Shown here: piece after piece, positions 23,601 to 33,325 of the stretch | Numbering within the stretch: the stretch's first letter is position 1 | Layout of the letters: each line of letters opens with the position of its first letter | Source: Incurvaria masculella | Taxonomy: Eukaryota > Arthropoda > Insecta > Lepidoptera > Incurvariidae | Length of the DNA: 64,000 nt | Assembly (NCBI GenBank): GCA_946894095.1 | Contig: OX335660.1 | Location: 2,361,001-2,425,000 of the forward strand | Direction: 5' to 3' | Notes under the pieces: generated by a model | Databases searched by the model: none | Told to the model about the DNA's origin: nothing | What the model saw: only the letters and a program-made list of their open reading frames with translations | Translations under genes and position numbers: made by a program

Positions 23601-23726
23601 TGGTTTTAACCAAGTTTCAGAAATTATTGCAATATGTATATCATTTTCATATAAAAATTGAGTGAGAATATGTCGATGACATAGCAAACTTTGCGCGTTC
23701 CATTGTACAACATTCAAAGTAGACAT
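20571..23726 (-). CDS. LINE ORF2, endonuclease-reverse transcriptase-RNase H polyprotein (C-terminus damaged)
   Basis: Residues 1 to about 215 form an APE-type endonuclease (VVQWNAQSLLCHRHIL, ISETWLKP, AGDFNAHHTFWG). The reverse transcriptase spans about 500-760 with SYRPVALTSCIGKIFEQLI, SQGGILSPLLFIIYI and the catalytic FADD near 671. RNase H begins IYTDGSKTVRGVGCAIYD near 955 and reaches DCMSV near residue 1015. After that the frame runs into 30 or so unrelated residues, because a piece of the domain is missing. 1051 residues in this frame. Confidence 0.92.
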   Translation of the reverse strand: MSTLNVVQWNAQSLLCHRHILTQFLYENDIHIAIISETWLKPQQRCKFRGYQLERSDSGNSHNGVAILIHNSLSYTKIITTSDNSIQNIAIKLSYNNKFVTIVSLYSPPNCTPPFTKSKFDRLVKNISEPTIIAGDFNAHHTFWGCNNTDSRGRDILEIIDDNNLVLLNNGEVTTVGSSRWRPNALDLTMVSSSLALSCNWTVHDDPLGSYHLPTITKILLANNTYNNQETANNFPKHPNFRLVNWKIYSDLVSRELEHFNFDNLNPIESYDSFCNILNAAIEKSIPKRKHSSTPNSTFRHSKPKLSVPWWNEKCSSAVENSRKAYATFKLNCNDENYIEFKRLQALKKLILKRERSESWQRLCESFNRYTPVSKIWNTIKKFNNTYQSNSHNTNHDWINDFLQKYTPDYVENQLHSINSSVPNNNENEYLTKYFTLQELKSALNSRRDTACGLDMIPYKMLRHLNHNSLVIFLNTLNKLWCTSIIPWEWKIDCLIPILKPNKSKDDANSYRPVALTSCIGKIFEQLIKQRLEFFIERNNILPSNQFGFRRGRSARESFSHLHLDISKAFSLNHDTVCVFLDVVGAFNNIDHFTLASILNSLGIPAKLINWIYNFLNGREVYVKYSNSLFGPRFSYRGTSQGGILSPLLFIIYIHKLNSKLGFDVNNLQFADDLVIYCSIGDRVTTLTCINKAMENLYKYFTELNLDISPEKSKVVIFSKNKYKLKAEVFYNNTLLPVVETVKFLGIIFNSNLSWNSYVDGIADKALRSYNILRSLAGTYWGADPKILIMLFKSLIRSHFEYGFLCFSHHWKLIENLEKIQNKSLRLITGAMMSTPIVSMQVECNIPPLRIRFKYLKLKFLLKLLSISNHPLFTKIQHLLSIPSDPSHHPYILRDFSNILHYKNEYEIQANFNFPCYLGKYDSKFYGIPIQIDENLECKEEFLEQISSYRGYRRIYTDGSKTVRGVGCAIYDETTKRGYGIKIPSSASIYTSEALAIQIALEFIEVQQHYTWIIISDCMSVFLDTARLRNMFFLDSRPHKFEATRLSRLSS

Positions 23727-24970
23727 TATATAACAGGTTTATTTTTTCTAATAGAGTCGTGAATAACGCTTTTTATGTTTTGCGCAGAGATAGGAGCCTC
23801 GCCAGTTTTGCTCATTGTTATAACTTTTACAATCATTTCGAGAAGTATGTTCATTGCCTTTTCAGAGTTTAACAAATTATTCAGGATAGAGTCGACTGAA
23901 TTTTCTTTATTCGTGTGTAATATTTGGTTATATTTTAGTTGCGTATTATAATTTTTTTCTGTTTGATCTGTGTTAGTGGTAGGTAAGGAAGGGAATGACT
24001 TTTCATTAAATAATTCATTGTATTGAACTTTTCTGGTTTTATTTTTGTTTTCTTCAATTTTCTTCTTTTTTATAGGGCATAACCCTGATATAGCGACATG
24101 ATTACCTTGACAATTATAACAGGTAGCATTGGCATGCTCCGTAGAGCAATTTCTATAATTGTGCCCTTCGCAACTGCATATTGAGCACCTCTCTCCGTTT
24201 TTACAATATTTTGATATGTGCCCAAAGCGCAAGCATCGGAAGCACTGTTTTAAACGGGGTATGTATTGAGCCACTCTAAATCTCCATAAGTTCATGTCAA
24301 TATAGTCCGGTAGAGTATTTGATGCAAATGTAATGGAAATAGTAGGAGTGGGTTCTAGTTGGAAACCATTTTCATTCTTAACTTTACGCATGAATCTTCT
24401 TACTGATATAATTTTTTTTGTGCTTGTTATGTTGGTAAAAATTTTATGATTGGATAAGTTGGTAGGGACCGAGGTGATGACACCAGTGGTTTCAGTTGCA
24501 GATGCAGGTATGGAAGCCTTAAGCTTGAATTGATCCAAAAAAGTTTTGTTACCGAGAGCTGCATTGGCTAGCTCTGGTTTTTCAAATATTGCGCCTATTT
24601 TGTATCGATTTATCCTCTTGAACTGTTTGATGCCCTTAATGTATCTTTTGAAAGAGTTTGATAAGCTCATAATATCTCTGTCTCCAATCGGCTTGTTAGG
24701 TTCTGTGCTTTCTATGAATACGATAAAATCCAGTGCTCCCGAATCCTCAGGGTATGCACGGGTGTAGTCTTTAATGAAGAATGGTTGGTACTTATCGAGT
24801 GAATTCAATTTTGATGTAGTAGCTGTGGTGTTGATGTTGAGCTCAGTAGTTCCCGCCTGTTCCACAAGATCATCTTTTCCCGCCAAATTTTCACAGTCCG
24901 ATAAATCGGACGAAAGTGACTCCTCTGGAGACCTCTTGTCATCCTTTTTCCGTTTCCTCTTCGCCTTCAT
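23726..24970 (-). CDS. LINE ORF1, Gag-like nucleic-acid-binding protein
   Basis: The first ATG is at 24970 (MKAKRKRKKDDKRSPEES), giving 414 aa; the frame is open 69 bp further upstream without an ATG. A basic, Ser-rich N-terminus precedes an RRM-like middle region. Three Cys/His knuckles follow at about residues 238-300: CFRCLRFGHISKYC, CSICSCEGHNYRNC and CYNCQGNHVAISGLC. ORF1 proteins of this group coat the element RNA. Its stop TAA overlaps the ORF2 ATG as TAATG. Confidence 0.9.
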   Translation of the reverse strand: MKAKRKRKKDDKRSPEESLSSDLSDCENLAGKDDLVEQAGTTELNINTTATTSKLNSLDKYQPFFIKDYTRAYPEDSGALDFIVFIESTEPNKPIGDRDIMSLSNSFKRYIKGIKQFKRINRYKIGAIFEKPELANAALGNKTFLDQFKLKASIPASATETTGVITSVPTNLSNHKIFTNITSTKKIISVRRFMRKVKNENGFQLEPTPTISITFASNTLPDYIDMNLWRFRVAQYIPRLKQCFRCLRFGHISKYCKNGERCSICSCEGHNYRNCSTEHANATCYNCQGNHVAISGLCPIKKKKIEENKNKTRKVQYNELFNEKSFPSLPTTNTDQTEKNYNTQLKYNQILHTNKENSVDSILNNLLNSEKAMNILLEMIVKVITMSKTGEAPISAQNIKSVIHDSIRKNKPVI

Positions 24971-25401
24971 CTTCTCGACCGGTTTTCCGCGAAGAAAGAC
25001 CACAAACAAACGAATTGGCAAATAAAAACTCGATAGCAAAAAAATCTCGACTTGTTCGGATTCCCGCCAAAACCGAACTCCCTATTGGGCTGCGACGGCT
25101 GAGACCACAGAACATATATTTTCACAGAATACAATAACTCAAACGTCAAATAAAAGTGTCACTTTTTTAAATCTTTTTGCATACGGAAAGGCAAGTGCTC
25201 TCACTAAACAGCATATATTTCGAATTTGTCAAAAAATCAACCCTTTTTATTCGTAACGGAAAGGCTACAGATTTCGCCATACGGTGATATAAAGTATTTT
25301 GCCCGTGTACACCGGACAAAACAATAAATATTTATGGTCTCAGATAGGCTGCATATCTAGGTACTCAGGAAAGCGAAAGCGAGAAGTTCTCGTGATCGGT
25401 T

Positions 25402-25462
25402 CTGTCAAACTCTCTGTAGACAAAATGGTGCCAAGATTTGGTCTGTATAGAGTTTGACAGAA
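25402..25462. repeat. Inverted repeat upstream of RFC2
   Basis: TTCTGTCAAACTCT and AGAGTTTGACAGAA form 14-bp arms around a loop of about 34 bp. Possibly the relic of a MITE. Confidence 0.5.
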
Positions 25463-25600
25463 GCGAACACCCTCCGCGAATAGCGAATATCTAGGAATGG
25501 AATCATCTTTTCCCTAATAACCTTTTCTAAGCAATTTTGAAGGCTATTAGCATAAATTGAGGTTTTTGCCTTTCCATCACAGAACATAATCTTTTAAAAG

Positions 25601-25781
25601 TTACCAGAACGGTCAGTCAGTGTAAGCAAAGAGTATAAATGTTTCGCTTAGTGTGTGTGTCAGTCAGTCAGTTGACTTAGATTTTGGAGGGAAAGATATC
25701 TAGAGTTTTTTTATTTTACTGTTACTATTCATAAATGACATATATGGTGGTTTGAATTATTATATTATTGTAAAAGAAGCG
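25601..25781 (+). promoter_or_regulatory. Probable RFC2 promoter / 5' UTR
   Basis: Several arthropod-type initiator matches (TCAGT) occur at about 25614 and in the repeated TCAGTCAGTCAGT near 25663. No TATA box is placed convincingly. Assigned from position alone, 5' of the RFC2 ATG. Confidence 0.3.
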
Positions 25782-26141
25782 ATGAGTGACGACGACGTAA
25801 TGGAGGTGTGTGCGGAAGAGCCCGCCCCACCTCGACCGGCGGCCTCTTCAAAACCGGTGTCCCATCTGCCGTGGATAGAAAAATACCGGCCTGCAGTGTT
25901 CACCGACATAGTCGGCAACGCCGACACCGTTGAGCGCCTGGGCGTGTTCGCTCGAGCAGGAAACGCCCCCAACATACTCCTCGCCGGTCCTCCGGGTGTG
26001 GGGAAGACCACAACAGTGCTTTGTCTAGCGCGGATTTTGCTTGGACCTTCATACAAAGAAGCAGTTCTGGAGCTGAACGCGTCCAACGACCGAGGCATTG
26101 ATGTTGTGCGGAACAAGATCAAGATGTTCGCGCAACAAAAG
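25782..26141 (+). CDS. RfC4: RFC2 coding exon 1
   Basis: 120 codons, [10 protein letters not shown] to KMFAQQK, donor AAG|GTCATT. It carries the Walker A motif and an N-terminal acidic/proline-rich leader of about 26 residues that is less conserved. Confidence 0.96.
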
Positions 26142-29100
26142 GTCATTTGTGTTCACTTCAAAGACCTTATTTATGGAAAATGTTCGCTTCATACTGTACA
26201 TATTTGAATTAAACATTTAAATTTTCACTTTTATTTGAAATTGTAAAACCAAATCAACGAAGCCTGTTTTGTCAAAACGACTGAGGTGAGGAGTGGGTCG
26301 CGTGCAGGTGACGCTGCCGCCGGGCCGCCACAAGATAGTGATCCTGGACGAGGCGGACAGCATGACGGACGGGGCGCAGCAGGCGTTGCGGCGCACTATG
26401 GAGCTTTACAGCGCCACCACGCGCTTCGCCCTCGCTTGCAACAACTCGGAGAAGGTGATCGAGCCGATACAGTCGCGGTGCGCCATGCTGCGCTTCTCCA
26501 AACTCTCCGATGCGCAGGTGCTCGCTAAGGTGAGCTGCTGTTGGGGTGTATTAGTTAAAGTTCTTCGCATTGCTAGATTAATTAATTGACATAGGGATAA
26601 GAAGTAATGCATTAAAATTATTTGCTTCATATTTAGACAAAAGAAAACAGATAGTGGAAATTTCTGGGCTTGATAAAAAAACAAAATACTTGAAAAACAA
26701 ACCAGTCGAAAACTAACTTAATTAAAGCTGGCGTCCCTCAAGGTAGTATCCTTGGACCTTTACTCTTCCTCACTTACATTAACGAATTTTCTGAATGCAA
26801 TATACATGTAATTTTCATTCCACAACAAACCTATCGCTCAATGTCTAAAAAAAAGACAGATTGCAATGAAAGAGGAAACAAATTAACAAAATTCTTGCAT
26901 CCCTTGGTTACGGAATTTAAGGTGGCCCAACCCGCTCATCTCCCCATACAAAAGGGGAAAGAAGATGATGCCCATATTTCTTGTCAGAGTTCCAAAATTT
27001 TGCTCAAAATAGCTTTATTTGATCGAACTAGATGTCTGATGACCATTGGCATTGTAAAATTGTGTTTGGTTTCTAAGTTATAAGGTCCGAAAGTTCGAAT
27101 TTTTCGCGCGTTTTATACAATAACTTTGGAGGTGGATTACGCAATGATAAAGTAAGAACATCGTAAAAAGATTAGTCATCAGACATAGCTTATTTAATCA
27201 AGATTTATGATCTATTTGGTTTTTGTTAGATTTTTTACTACAGCGGTCGTGGTTTACTTTTAGCTATAAGTCGTCTAGAAATTAAAATTTTCGTAAATCT
27301 TACCAAATCATACACTATGCACATTGTCTTTTTTGTGGACATGTTGCATCTTCCTCATCACGGAGCCTGTCTTATTCTTTGAAACAGAGAAGGTCCCAGA
27401 GCGCAACAGCACGGTTTTGTACCGTGCCCGCGAATGAGTTGGGCCCGCCGGGTTGGGCCACCTTAAGAAGCTATTTTATCACACATCGGAAGGTTGTCAA
27501 GTTCGGCTGTCACGCTTCAATGGTTGGCGCCTAATACACTGGCTCGTCGTGCACACACTCAAGACATACATGCACTCATATTTCACATAAGTTAAGGGCC
27601 TGGTACTAGCCAAATCGCAAAGTTAGACGAGGCACCCCAAGTTAACTAACTAAGTCTGACGATTATAAGTGTCATTCTTACAATATATGATTCCTTGTCT
27701 AGGAATTGAATTATTTTCGTTAATGTATGTTTCCTTTTTCTTTACAAAATACATTGCGTAAACGGTGTCCATTTCCGAACTTTTTTGACTAAATGTAGAA
27801 ATCTAAAAGCAAATGGAATTTTTTGTTTATGCATATATGCTGTTTTTGCTTATATCTAGAAATCGAATTACTTTCAGATTTCTAATGAGAAAAATGAACT
27901 TTTTTTATTTTTATTATTATTTAAATAAATGATGGAATAAAAAAATATTAACAATCCATTATCAGTCTGGAGTTCTATTTGGATTTGCTGAAGCGTTTCA
28001 CTACATATTATTACATTTGTTAAAAAGTGCATTTGTATGGCGCCTTAACAGATTACACACACTCACCACATACATACGGCACACACACCCTATCATACAC
28101 ACGGTTATGGAATGTTGCAAGTTACATATCTTTGTAAATTGTAAACAATGAAACTTTGTCATTGGCTTGAAAATATTAACATAATATGTAATAATCTAAG
28201 ATTAGCTGGAAGGTTCCTTTTAAAAAAATTAAATAAAAATCCCCGTCGCAGGTGATCGAAGTCTGCCAGAAGGAGGCCCTATCATACACGGAGGACGGGC
28301 TGAACGCAGTGGTGTTCACGGCGCAGGGCGACATGCGGCAGGCGCTCAACAACCTGCAGTCGACGGCCAACGGGTTCGGGCACGTCAGCGCCGAGAACGT
28401 GTTCCGCGTGTGCGACGAGCCGCACCCGCTGCTCGTGCGCGGCATGCTCGAGGCGTGCGTCAAGCAGGACGTGCACGGTGCATACAAGGTATTAGTGAGA
28501 CGCCATAGCCGACAAGATGGACCTTTTTATTGTTTTAAAGCAATAACTAACTAAAGTGGTTCATAAAATATGAAATGGCTTTAATAACTTCTGTCACATC
28601 CTCCGGTTTCACATCTGAAGATCCTCGCGCTGCTTGAAGAAGCGTATATGCGCAATTAAAAAAAAATTATATAAACAAGTGCACTCCGGGAAAAAAAATA
28701 TTCACGCATCAGCTTCAAGCTGCTAGTGATATAAATAATAAAATACTGGATACTTCGTATAGTCATTATATAAAACTATTCTAGGCCACCATTCATTAAG
28801 CTCGTAGCTCAGGCACGTGTGGACTTGCCTTCTATGCCAGAGATTTTTTTTTTATGCGACCTGACATGGATGGCTAATACCACACAACTACCGCTATGAT
28901 ATTAGCCCAATACACCACATTCCCAAAGGAATTAGGTGCCATGCCAGGACCTTCCCTTTATGAGCACGGCTACATTGAACTGGATGGAAAACACGGATGA
29001 TTTTTCATTGCCGCATCGACCATCTTTTCATCCAATGCGATGGTACCAACCCGGGCGGGCTTAAACCCTACCACCTAGTAGGGGAAGGGGACCTACAGTT

Positions 29101-30150
29101 TCACATGGATTCCGAACCATGGAGCAGCTCGCATTCGTGACGAAATGCACTTATCGAACTCTGAAAGAGAAAGACAGTGGTGCAAGTTGGTATTGAACCC
29201 GGGCCTCTGGTACGCTAGGCCAGTCCCCGCGCCGCTAGGCTACGAGCCGCTCGAATGGGTTCAAATCACATTTCCATTCTGTGTCTTTCTGAGTTGGATA
29301 AGTGCATTTTGTTATAATGCAAGCTGTTTCATGGTTCGGAATTCACGTAAAACTGTACATAGGTAGTTCCCTCCTAGGTGGTACCATGGCATTGGATAAA
29401 AGATAGTCGAAGAGGCAATGTTTTTTTTTTAGTTGATTTTATTTCATTCGATAGTGGTTTACTGAGCATAGAGAGACATCTCTAAGGTGCAACAATACAG
29501 GCAATCTTGCAGCATTAAGGTGAGCCCGTAAGCATCAGAAAATTATGCTCCCCATACAAACGTAGTTTACTAAAGATTTTAAAAACACTGTTACAATTTA
29601 CTTGAATTTTGGCATTTAATATCAAGCAACATATATCTATGTCTGCACGTGTTTGTTTTTTCGAAAATTGTATCCTGTGTCACACAACAGAGAAAAGAAA
29701 ATTTGTATGAAGATTTTATTTTGCCTGTTATTTGACTTGCTTTAGATTTTTCAGCAAATGAAAAATGTGCAGACACAGATATTTACTATCAAATATTATA
29801 TACCAAATATCAAGCAAATTGGAACCGTAATTTTTAAATGATTAGTAAACTATGTTTGTATGGGGAACATAGCTGTTCTTAAGACGATTTGTGAACTTAT
29901 CCTCAATCACTTCTCCGTACAGGTGGTCTCCAAGCTGTGGAAGCTGGGCTACGCCGCCGAGGACATAATGAGCAACATATTCCGCGTGTGCAAGGGCCTC
30001 GACGTGGACGAGGACCTCAAGCTGGAGTTCCTGCGGGAGATCGGGCTGACGCACATGCGCGTGGCGGACGGGCTCGGCACGCTGCTGCAGCTGAGCGGGC
30101 TGCTGGCGCGGCTGTGCCACGCGGCCGCCGGCGGGGAGAGCGCCTGGTGA
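25782..30150 (+). CDS. RfC4: Replication factor C subunit 2 (RFC2/RfC40; Drosophila RfC4), complete, 4 coding exons
   Basis: Exons are 25782-26141, 26308-26529, 28252-28488 and 29923-30150 (1047 nt, 348 aa; human RFC2 is 354). All introns are GT-AG and phase 0. The protein is a clamp-loader AAA+ subunit that helps load PCNA at primer-template junctions in the nucleus. Visible motifs are LPWIEKYRP near residue 29, Walker [11 protein letters not shown] at 69-78, [10 protein letters not shown], Walker B VILDEAD at 131-137, RRTME and the arginine-finger SRC at 176-178, then the collar domain with [18 protein letters not shown] 25782 is chosen because the upstream in-frame stretch has no other ATG. 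The stop lies inside the first unit of a 24-bp minisatellite. Introns carry SINEs, a MITE and LINE remnants. Confidence 0.97.
26308..26529 (+). CDS. RfC4: RFC2 coding exon 2
   Basis: 74 codons after the acceptor [25 protein letters not shown] to QVLAK, donor AAG|GTGAGC. It carries Walker B and the SRC motif. Confidence 0.96.
26700..26920 (+). pseudogene. LINE reverse transcriptase remnant in RFC2 intron 2
   Basis: [20 protein letters not shown] is an RT motif, decaying quickly afterwards. CA-rich sequence at 27540-27580 and 28050-28110 resembles the 3' UTR of the LINE at 6800-8045, so one old insertion may have been split by the MITE at 26921. Confidence 0.65.
26921..27462 (+). mobile_element. 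TTAA-flanked MITE, family 1, second complete copy
   Basis: Same ends and length as 1421-1962, TTAA at 26917-26920 and 27463-27466. It lies in RFC2 intron 2, inside an older LINE remnant. Confidence 0.85.
28252..28488 (+). CDS. RfC4: RFC2 coding exon 3
   Basis: 79 codons, [16 protein letters not shown] to DVHGAYK, acceptor CGTCGCAG and donor AAG|GTATTA. This is the lid and the start of the collar. Confidence 0.96.
28846..29253 (-). mobile_element. tRNA-derived SINE, RFC2 intron 3
   Basis: Reverse copy of the 35704-36110 SINE with full head (GAGCGGCTCGTAGCCTAGCG on the minus strand) and poly(A). An older plus-strand copy lies beside it at about 29270-29430. Confidence 0.85.
29519..29878. mobile_element. 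TTAA-flanked MITE, family 2, copy 2, beside RFC2 exon 4
   Basis: Left end GGTGAGCCCGTAAGC after TTAA (29515-29518), right end before TTAA (29879-29882). It shares AACGTAGTTTACTAA and GTTTGTATGGGG with the copy at 15722-16078. It ends 40 bp before the last RFC2 acceptor. Confidence 0.75.
29923..30150 (+). CDS. RfC4: RFC2 terminal exon
   Basis: 75 codons plus [21 protein letters not shown] to GGESAW. The acceptor (CCGTACAG) lies only 40 bp from a TTAA-flanked MITE that ends at 29882. The last six codons and the stop belong to a tandemly repeated 24-bp unit. Confidence 0.95.
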   Translation: MVSKLWKLGYAAEDIMSNIFRVCKGLDVDEDLKLEFLREIGLTHMRVADGLGTLLQLSGLLARLCHAAAGGESAW

Positions 30151-30250
30151 CCGGCCGGGGAGAGCGCCTGGTGACCGGTCGGGGAGAGCGCCTGGTGACC
30201 GGCCGGGGAGAGCGCCTGGTGACCGGCCGGAGAGAGCGCCTGGTGACCGG
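30130..30250. repeat. 24-bp minisatellite over the RFC2 stop codon
   Basis: Five units of GGGGAGAGCGCCTGGTGACC plus GGCC, with small variants. The first unit encodes the end of RFC2 (GESAW and TGA); the next four lie in the 3' UTR. Confidence 0.9.
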
Positions 30251-31100
30251 GCCGGGAGAACACTCACCGGGATGTCGGGGTTGTGATATTGTGTGAGAAT
30301 TGAGAAGCCGTCGTTTATTCTACACACCATGTTCGATGGACTTTGGGAAAAATACCTCGGCATTTAACCATGTTTACCTCCGATCAAAAAGTGAGGAGAT
30401 ATGCCATCTAGCTAACCTACTATGAGACCCTATGTCTCCAAGCAATGCCTAGATAAAAGTAAATCACAAACACAAACCAAATTGATTATAAATCTGCCTG
30501 GAACAAGCTAGGAATGATAACAAAAATGTTTAGATGGTTTTGTCTTATTTTTGAGTAATCCACGTTCAAACTTATTGTTTTCAAGTATGCGAAAATTAGA
30601 ACATTTAACAATGCCAATTTGTATTTGTATTTATGAATCCTCCTTTGGGACGCAGGGAACACTTGGAATCGTCAAAACATTTAAAATTAAATACAATAGC
30701 ATGAAAGCATAAATAATATAGTAACAGTTGAAATACAATAATAAATATTAAATTCATAGCATCAATAGAATTGTCAGGATATTTGTCACATACATTAAAA
30801 TTACATCAAACAGCATCAATAGAATTGTCAAGAATAAAACAGTAGTCAAAACTAAAAGATAAAATAAGTTCAATAAATTATTTGGAAAATAAAAATAAAA
30901 AATGATAATTGTTACAAAATAAAAAAATAAAAATAATGAGTAGTGTAATTATTTCAATTACGTCCTTGCAAGATTGCGATTCTGACTATGTTTTAGTCAG
31001 ATATTCTTCGATAGTATAGCACTCATTTTTAATCAATTTCTTCTTAACTGCTTGTTTGAAACTCTTGCCAGTTAATTCCTTAATATTTTCAGGTAAATGA
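30251..31100. other. RFC2 3' flank, AT-rich
   Basis: Contains a fragment of the GGAGATATGCCATCTAGC repeat (30380-30470) and a piece resembling the MITE family 1 interior (30480-30620). The rest is AT-rich and unassigned. A candidate AATAAA lies near 30739; none is close to the stop. Confidence 0.4.
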
Positions 31101-31110
31101 TTGTAGAACC

Positions 31111-31830
31111 TTATACTATTACATAAAAAGCTTTTAGAAATTTTAGCAAGTCTGCACTGGGGGTTTGCAATGTTGTTTCTATTTCGAGTGGGGTAATCAT
31201 GAAAGTTAAAGTAAACATTGAGTTCAGCGGTGTCTCAAGGATGTGTTTTCGAGCGAAAAGAATGTTGTTGTAAATATAGAGACTCGACATTGTCATGATT
31301 CCCGTCTCTGCAAAGTGGTTTCTACAGGATTCAAGAGAATGAAGAGCCAGAAGCTTGCGAAGTGCCCTCTTTTGCAAGATGAATATCCTCTCAGATGATG
31401 CAGCATTTCCCCAGAAAGTAATGCCATAGTTCATAATGCAGTGAAAATATGAGTAATAAACTAGTTTGGCTGTATTTAATCCACATAATTGTCGTATTCT
31501 GCCTATAGCATATACGGCAGAGCTAAGTTTAGAGGAAATCGTATCTATATGATCTTCCAATTTTAATTTGCTGTCAACATTAAGACCAAGAAATGTAATA
31601 TGCTTAACAAATTCTATTTCATTCCCATCAACATCAATATTTACGGGTAAGTTTGGTTGAGGTCTTAAGGAAAACATTACAACTTTTGTCTTACTAATAT
31701 TGAGTAGGAGATTATTAGCTGAAAACCATTTATTCAGAGCTAGAAGTGCATTTTTTGTTTTGTCAACGATGTCTTCAAGGCATTCACTTTTTAATATTAA
31801 TGAATGGTTAATGGTTATCAAATATGTAGT
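31111..31830 (-). pseudogene. LINE reverse transcriptase C-terminal fragment
   Basis: The minus frame reads NKWFSANNLLLNISKTKVVM, FVKHITFLGLNVDSKL and YYSYFHCIMNYGITFWGNA, the region after the RT catalytic box in Jockey-like elements. It is fused at its 5' side to a MITE family 1 piece (31830-31910). Confidence 0.8.
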
Positions 31831-31929
31831 TCTATTAAATAAAGCTGTATTTGAGTATAATTTTGGATCTTCATGGATTGGGAGTTGAGTGGGAAGGCCC
31901 ACTTTACATGTGCATGCCATACGCAAACA

Positions 31930-33240
31930 TAGTCAAAGACGTATTGGAGGGTTTGTGTGGGTAAGAACTGACTTGGCGAATGCGTTTTTGGAATACATTT
32001 GCGTGCGGTGGTGATATTTGGACTATGTAGCTTACGACGCGCAGCCAGCTTCTATTCAAAAAGCCAGTGAATTGGGGTACTTCTCATAATATGTTTTGAT
32101 CGTGATAAGTGTGGAGGTATTCATGAACCTATGAGTTTCGGATAAACCAGGGTGCTTTGAATATGTACGAAGCTTCTTGTCGCTCCATTGCCAAGGCTAA
32201 AATATTTTAATAATAAAAAAATACAACTTTTCGATAGTTTTATTTCAAGCTTTAATAAATAGAAAGAATTGTGAAAGATCTCAGTCAAATAGCAGTCACG
32301 AGGATTTCCAAAAAAGGACTTAGACCTGATTGCCACAAAAATATAGATAAAATGTGTAATTCTGATATTTAAATTAAAGGTCTGATATTTAACTGTGAAG
32401 ATATATTTTTTAAAACTAGCCAAAAAATGCCTTTGAAAATGGAGCATCTATTCAGACCTTATGGTTTGATTTATTGAAATAAAACACATTTGATATATAA
32501 AAATCATATATTATGCAATGATTTCTCTTACAGCTATAAAATATTCGATATAAAAGTATAATAAAAAATTTGTTTAACAATAGGAATAGAGTTATTCTTG
32601 TCATAAGTGACATTTTCAGTCGGCGGCTAGTCTGCGATCAGTAAGTTATGTACCGGCATCAGACTCTGAAAAAACCAGCCAACCAAACATATGTAACTTG
32701 TTACATTTCTCCCCAGTATAAGGAATGTATATTTGTGTAAAAATCACATGTTATGTCATTGTCAATATCACAAAAACGTCAAGTACAATATTTGAACAAA
32801 TATAACAGCACCTAAAATATTAAATAAGTATTTTATTTTGCATTGTATGCGATATTATGATTACTATTCAGCAAAAAGTATTAAAAAAACCATTGTGAAA
32901 ATACACCCCACTAACAGCACCGAAAAACACTCTGGGTGGTGATTCTGGCAACAAAAGTACCTTTTTTTTATTACATCTTTAACATTAACATTGATGTGTC
33001 CGATATTGGCCGGAAAAGCATTTCGAAATAAATACACTGACTGTCCAAGAAAAACCTACATTTAGTCAAGAGGACGTTAACTGTAGCTTATTAATAGATT
33101 TTCACAAATTGCTTATTTTCCTACCAGATTCACAATAAAGTTTATCAGAATCAGAATGAAGTTAACCGGCTCAACAATGGGATGCCTGTGAAATTGTATA
33201 AAAAAAGAAAAAGTATAAAAGGCGAATGTAAGCGTTGTGC
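31930..33240. other. Intergenic AT-rich DNA between RFC2 and GNPDA
   Basis: No gene or shared repeat recognised. The convergent 3' ends of the two genes lie on either side. Confidence 0.4.
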
Positions 33241-33253
33241 GCGCGCGGCGGCT

Positions 33254-33325
33254 TTAGTGGATCACGCGCAGTGTGTCCGGAGCGTCATCCTCTTCGATTA
33301 GCTTTTGGTGGACGGTGCTCAACGC
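33254..33325 (-). CDS. Gnpda1: GNPDA terminal exon (24 codons)
   Basis: A 72-nt exon, acceptor TTGTTTCTAG, reading [20 protein letters not shown] then VIH and TAA. The LSTVHQKLI part corresponds to the LMxVHxKLV segment that follows VKYFK in the family. It is a GC-rich island in AT-rich DNA, 3.7 kb from the previous exon. Confidence is lower because little of it is conserved. Confidence 0.8.
   Translation of the reverse strand, partial: ALSTVHQKLIEEDDAPDTLRVIH

Larger units (their letters stand above)
19951..25082 (-). mobile_element. Full-length two-ORF LINE (I-type, with RNase H), target-site duplication intact
   Basis: The 10-bp direct repeat TATTGGGCTG stands at 19941-19950 and 25083-25092. 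Between them, on the minus strand, are a short 5' UTR starting GGAGTTCGGTTTTGGCGGGA, ORF1 with three zinc knuckles, ORF2 with endonuclease, reverse transcriptase and RNase H, a 3' UTR and a poly(A) tail at about 19951-19966. The length is 5.13 kb. RNase H after RT, and CCHC motifs in ORF1, place it in the I superfamily; the exact clade is not determined. Both ORFs are open apart from a lesion near 20655. Confidence 0.92.

Noticed and set aside
24546..25137. Plus-strand frames across LINE ORF1
   Set aside because: Antisense shadows of ORF1.
29937..30296. Alternative frames over RFC2 exon 4 with a repeated GRGERLVT peptide
   Set aside because: Shadow of the conserved RFC2 frame and of the 24-bp repeat.
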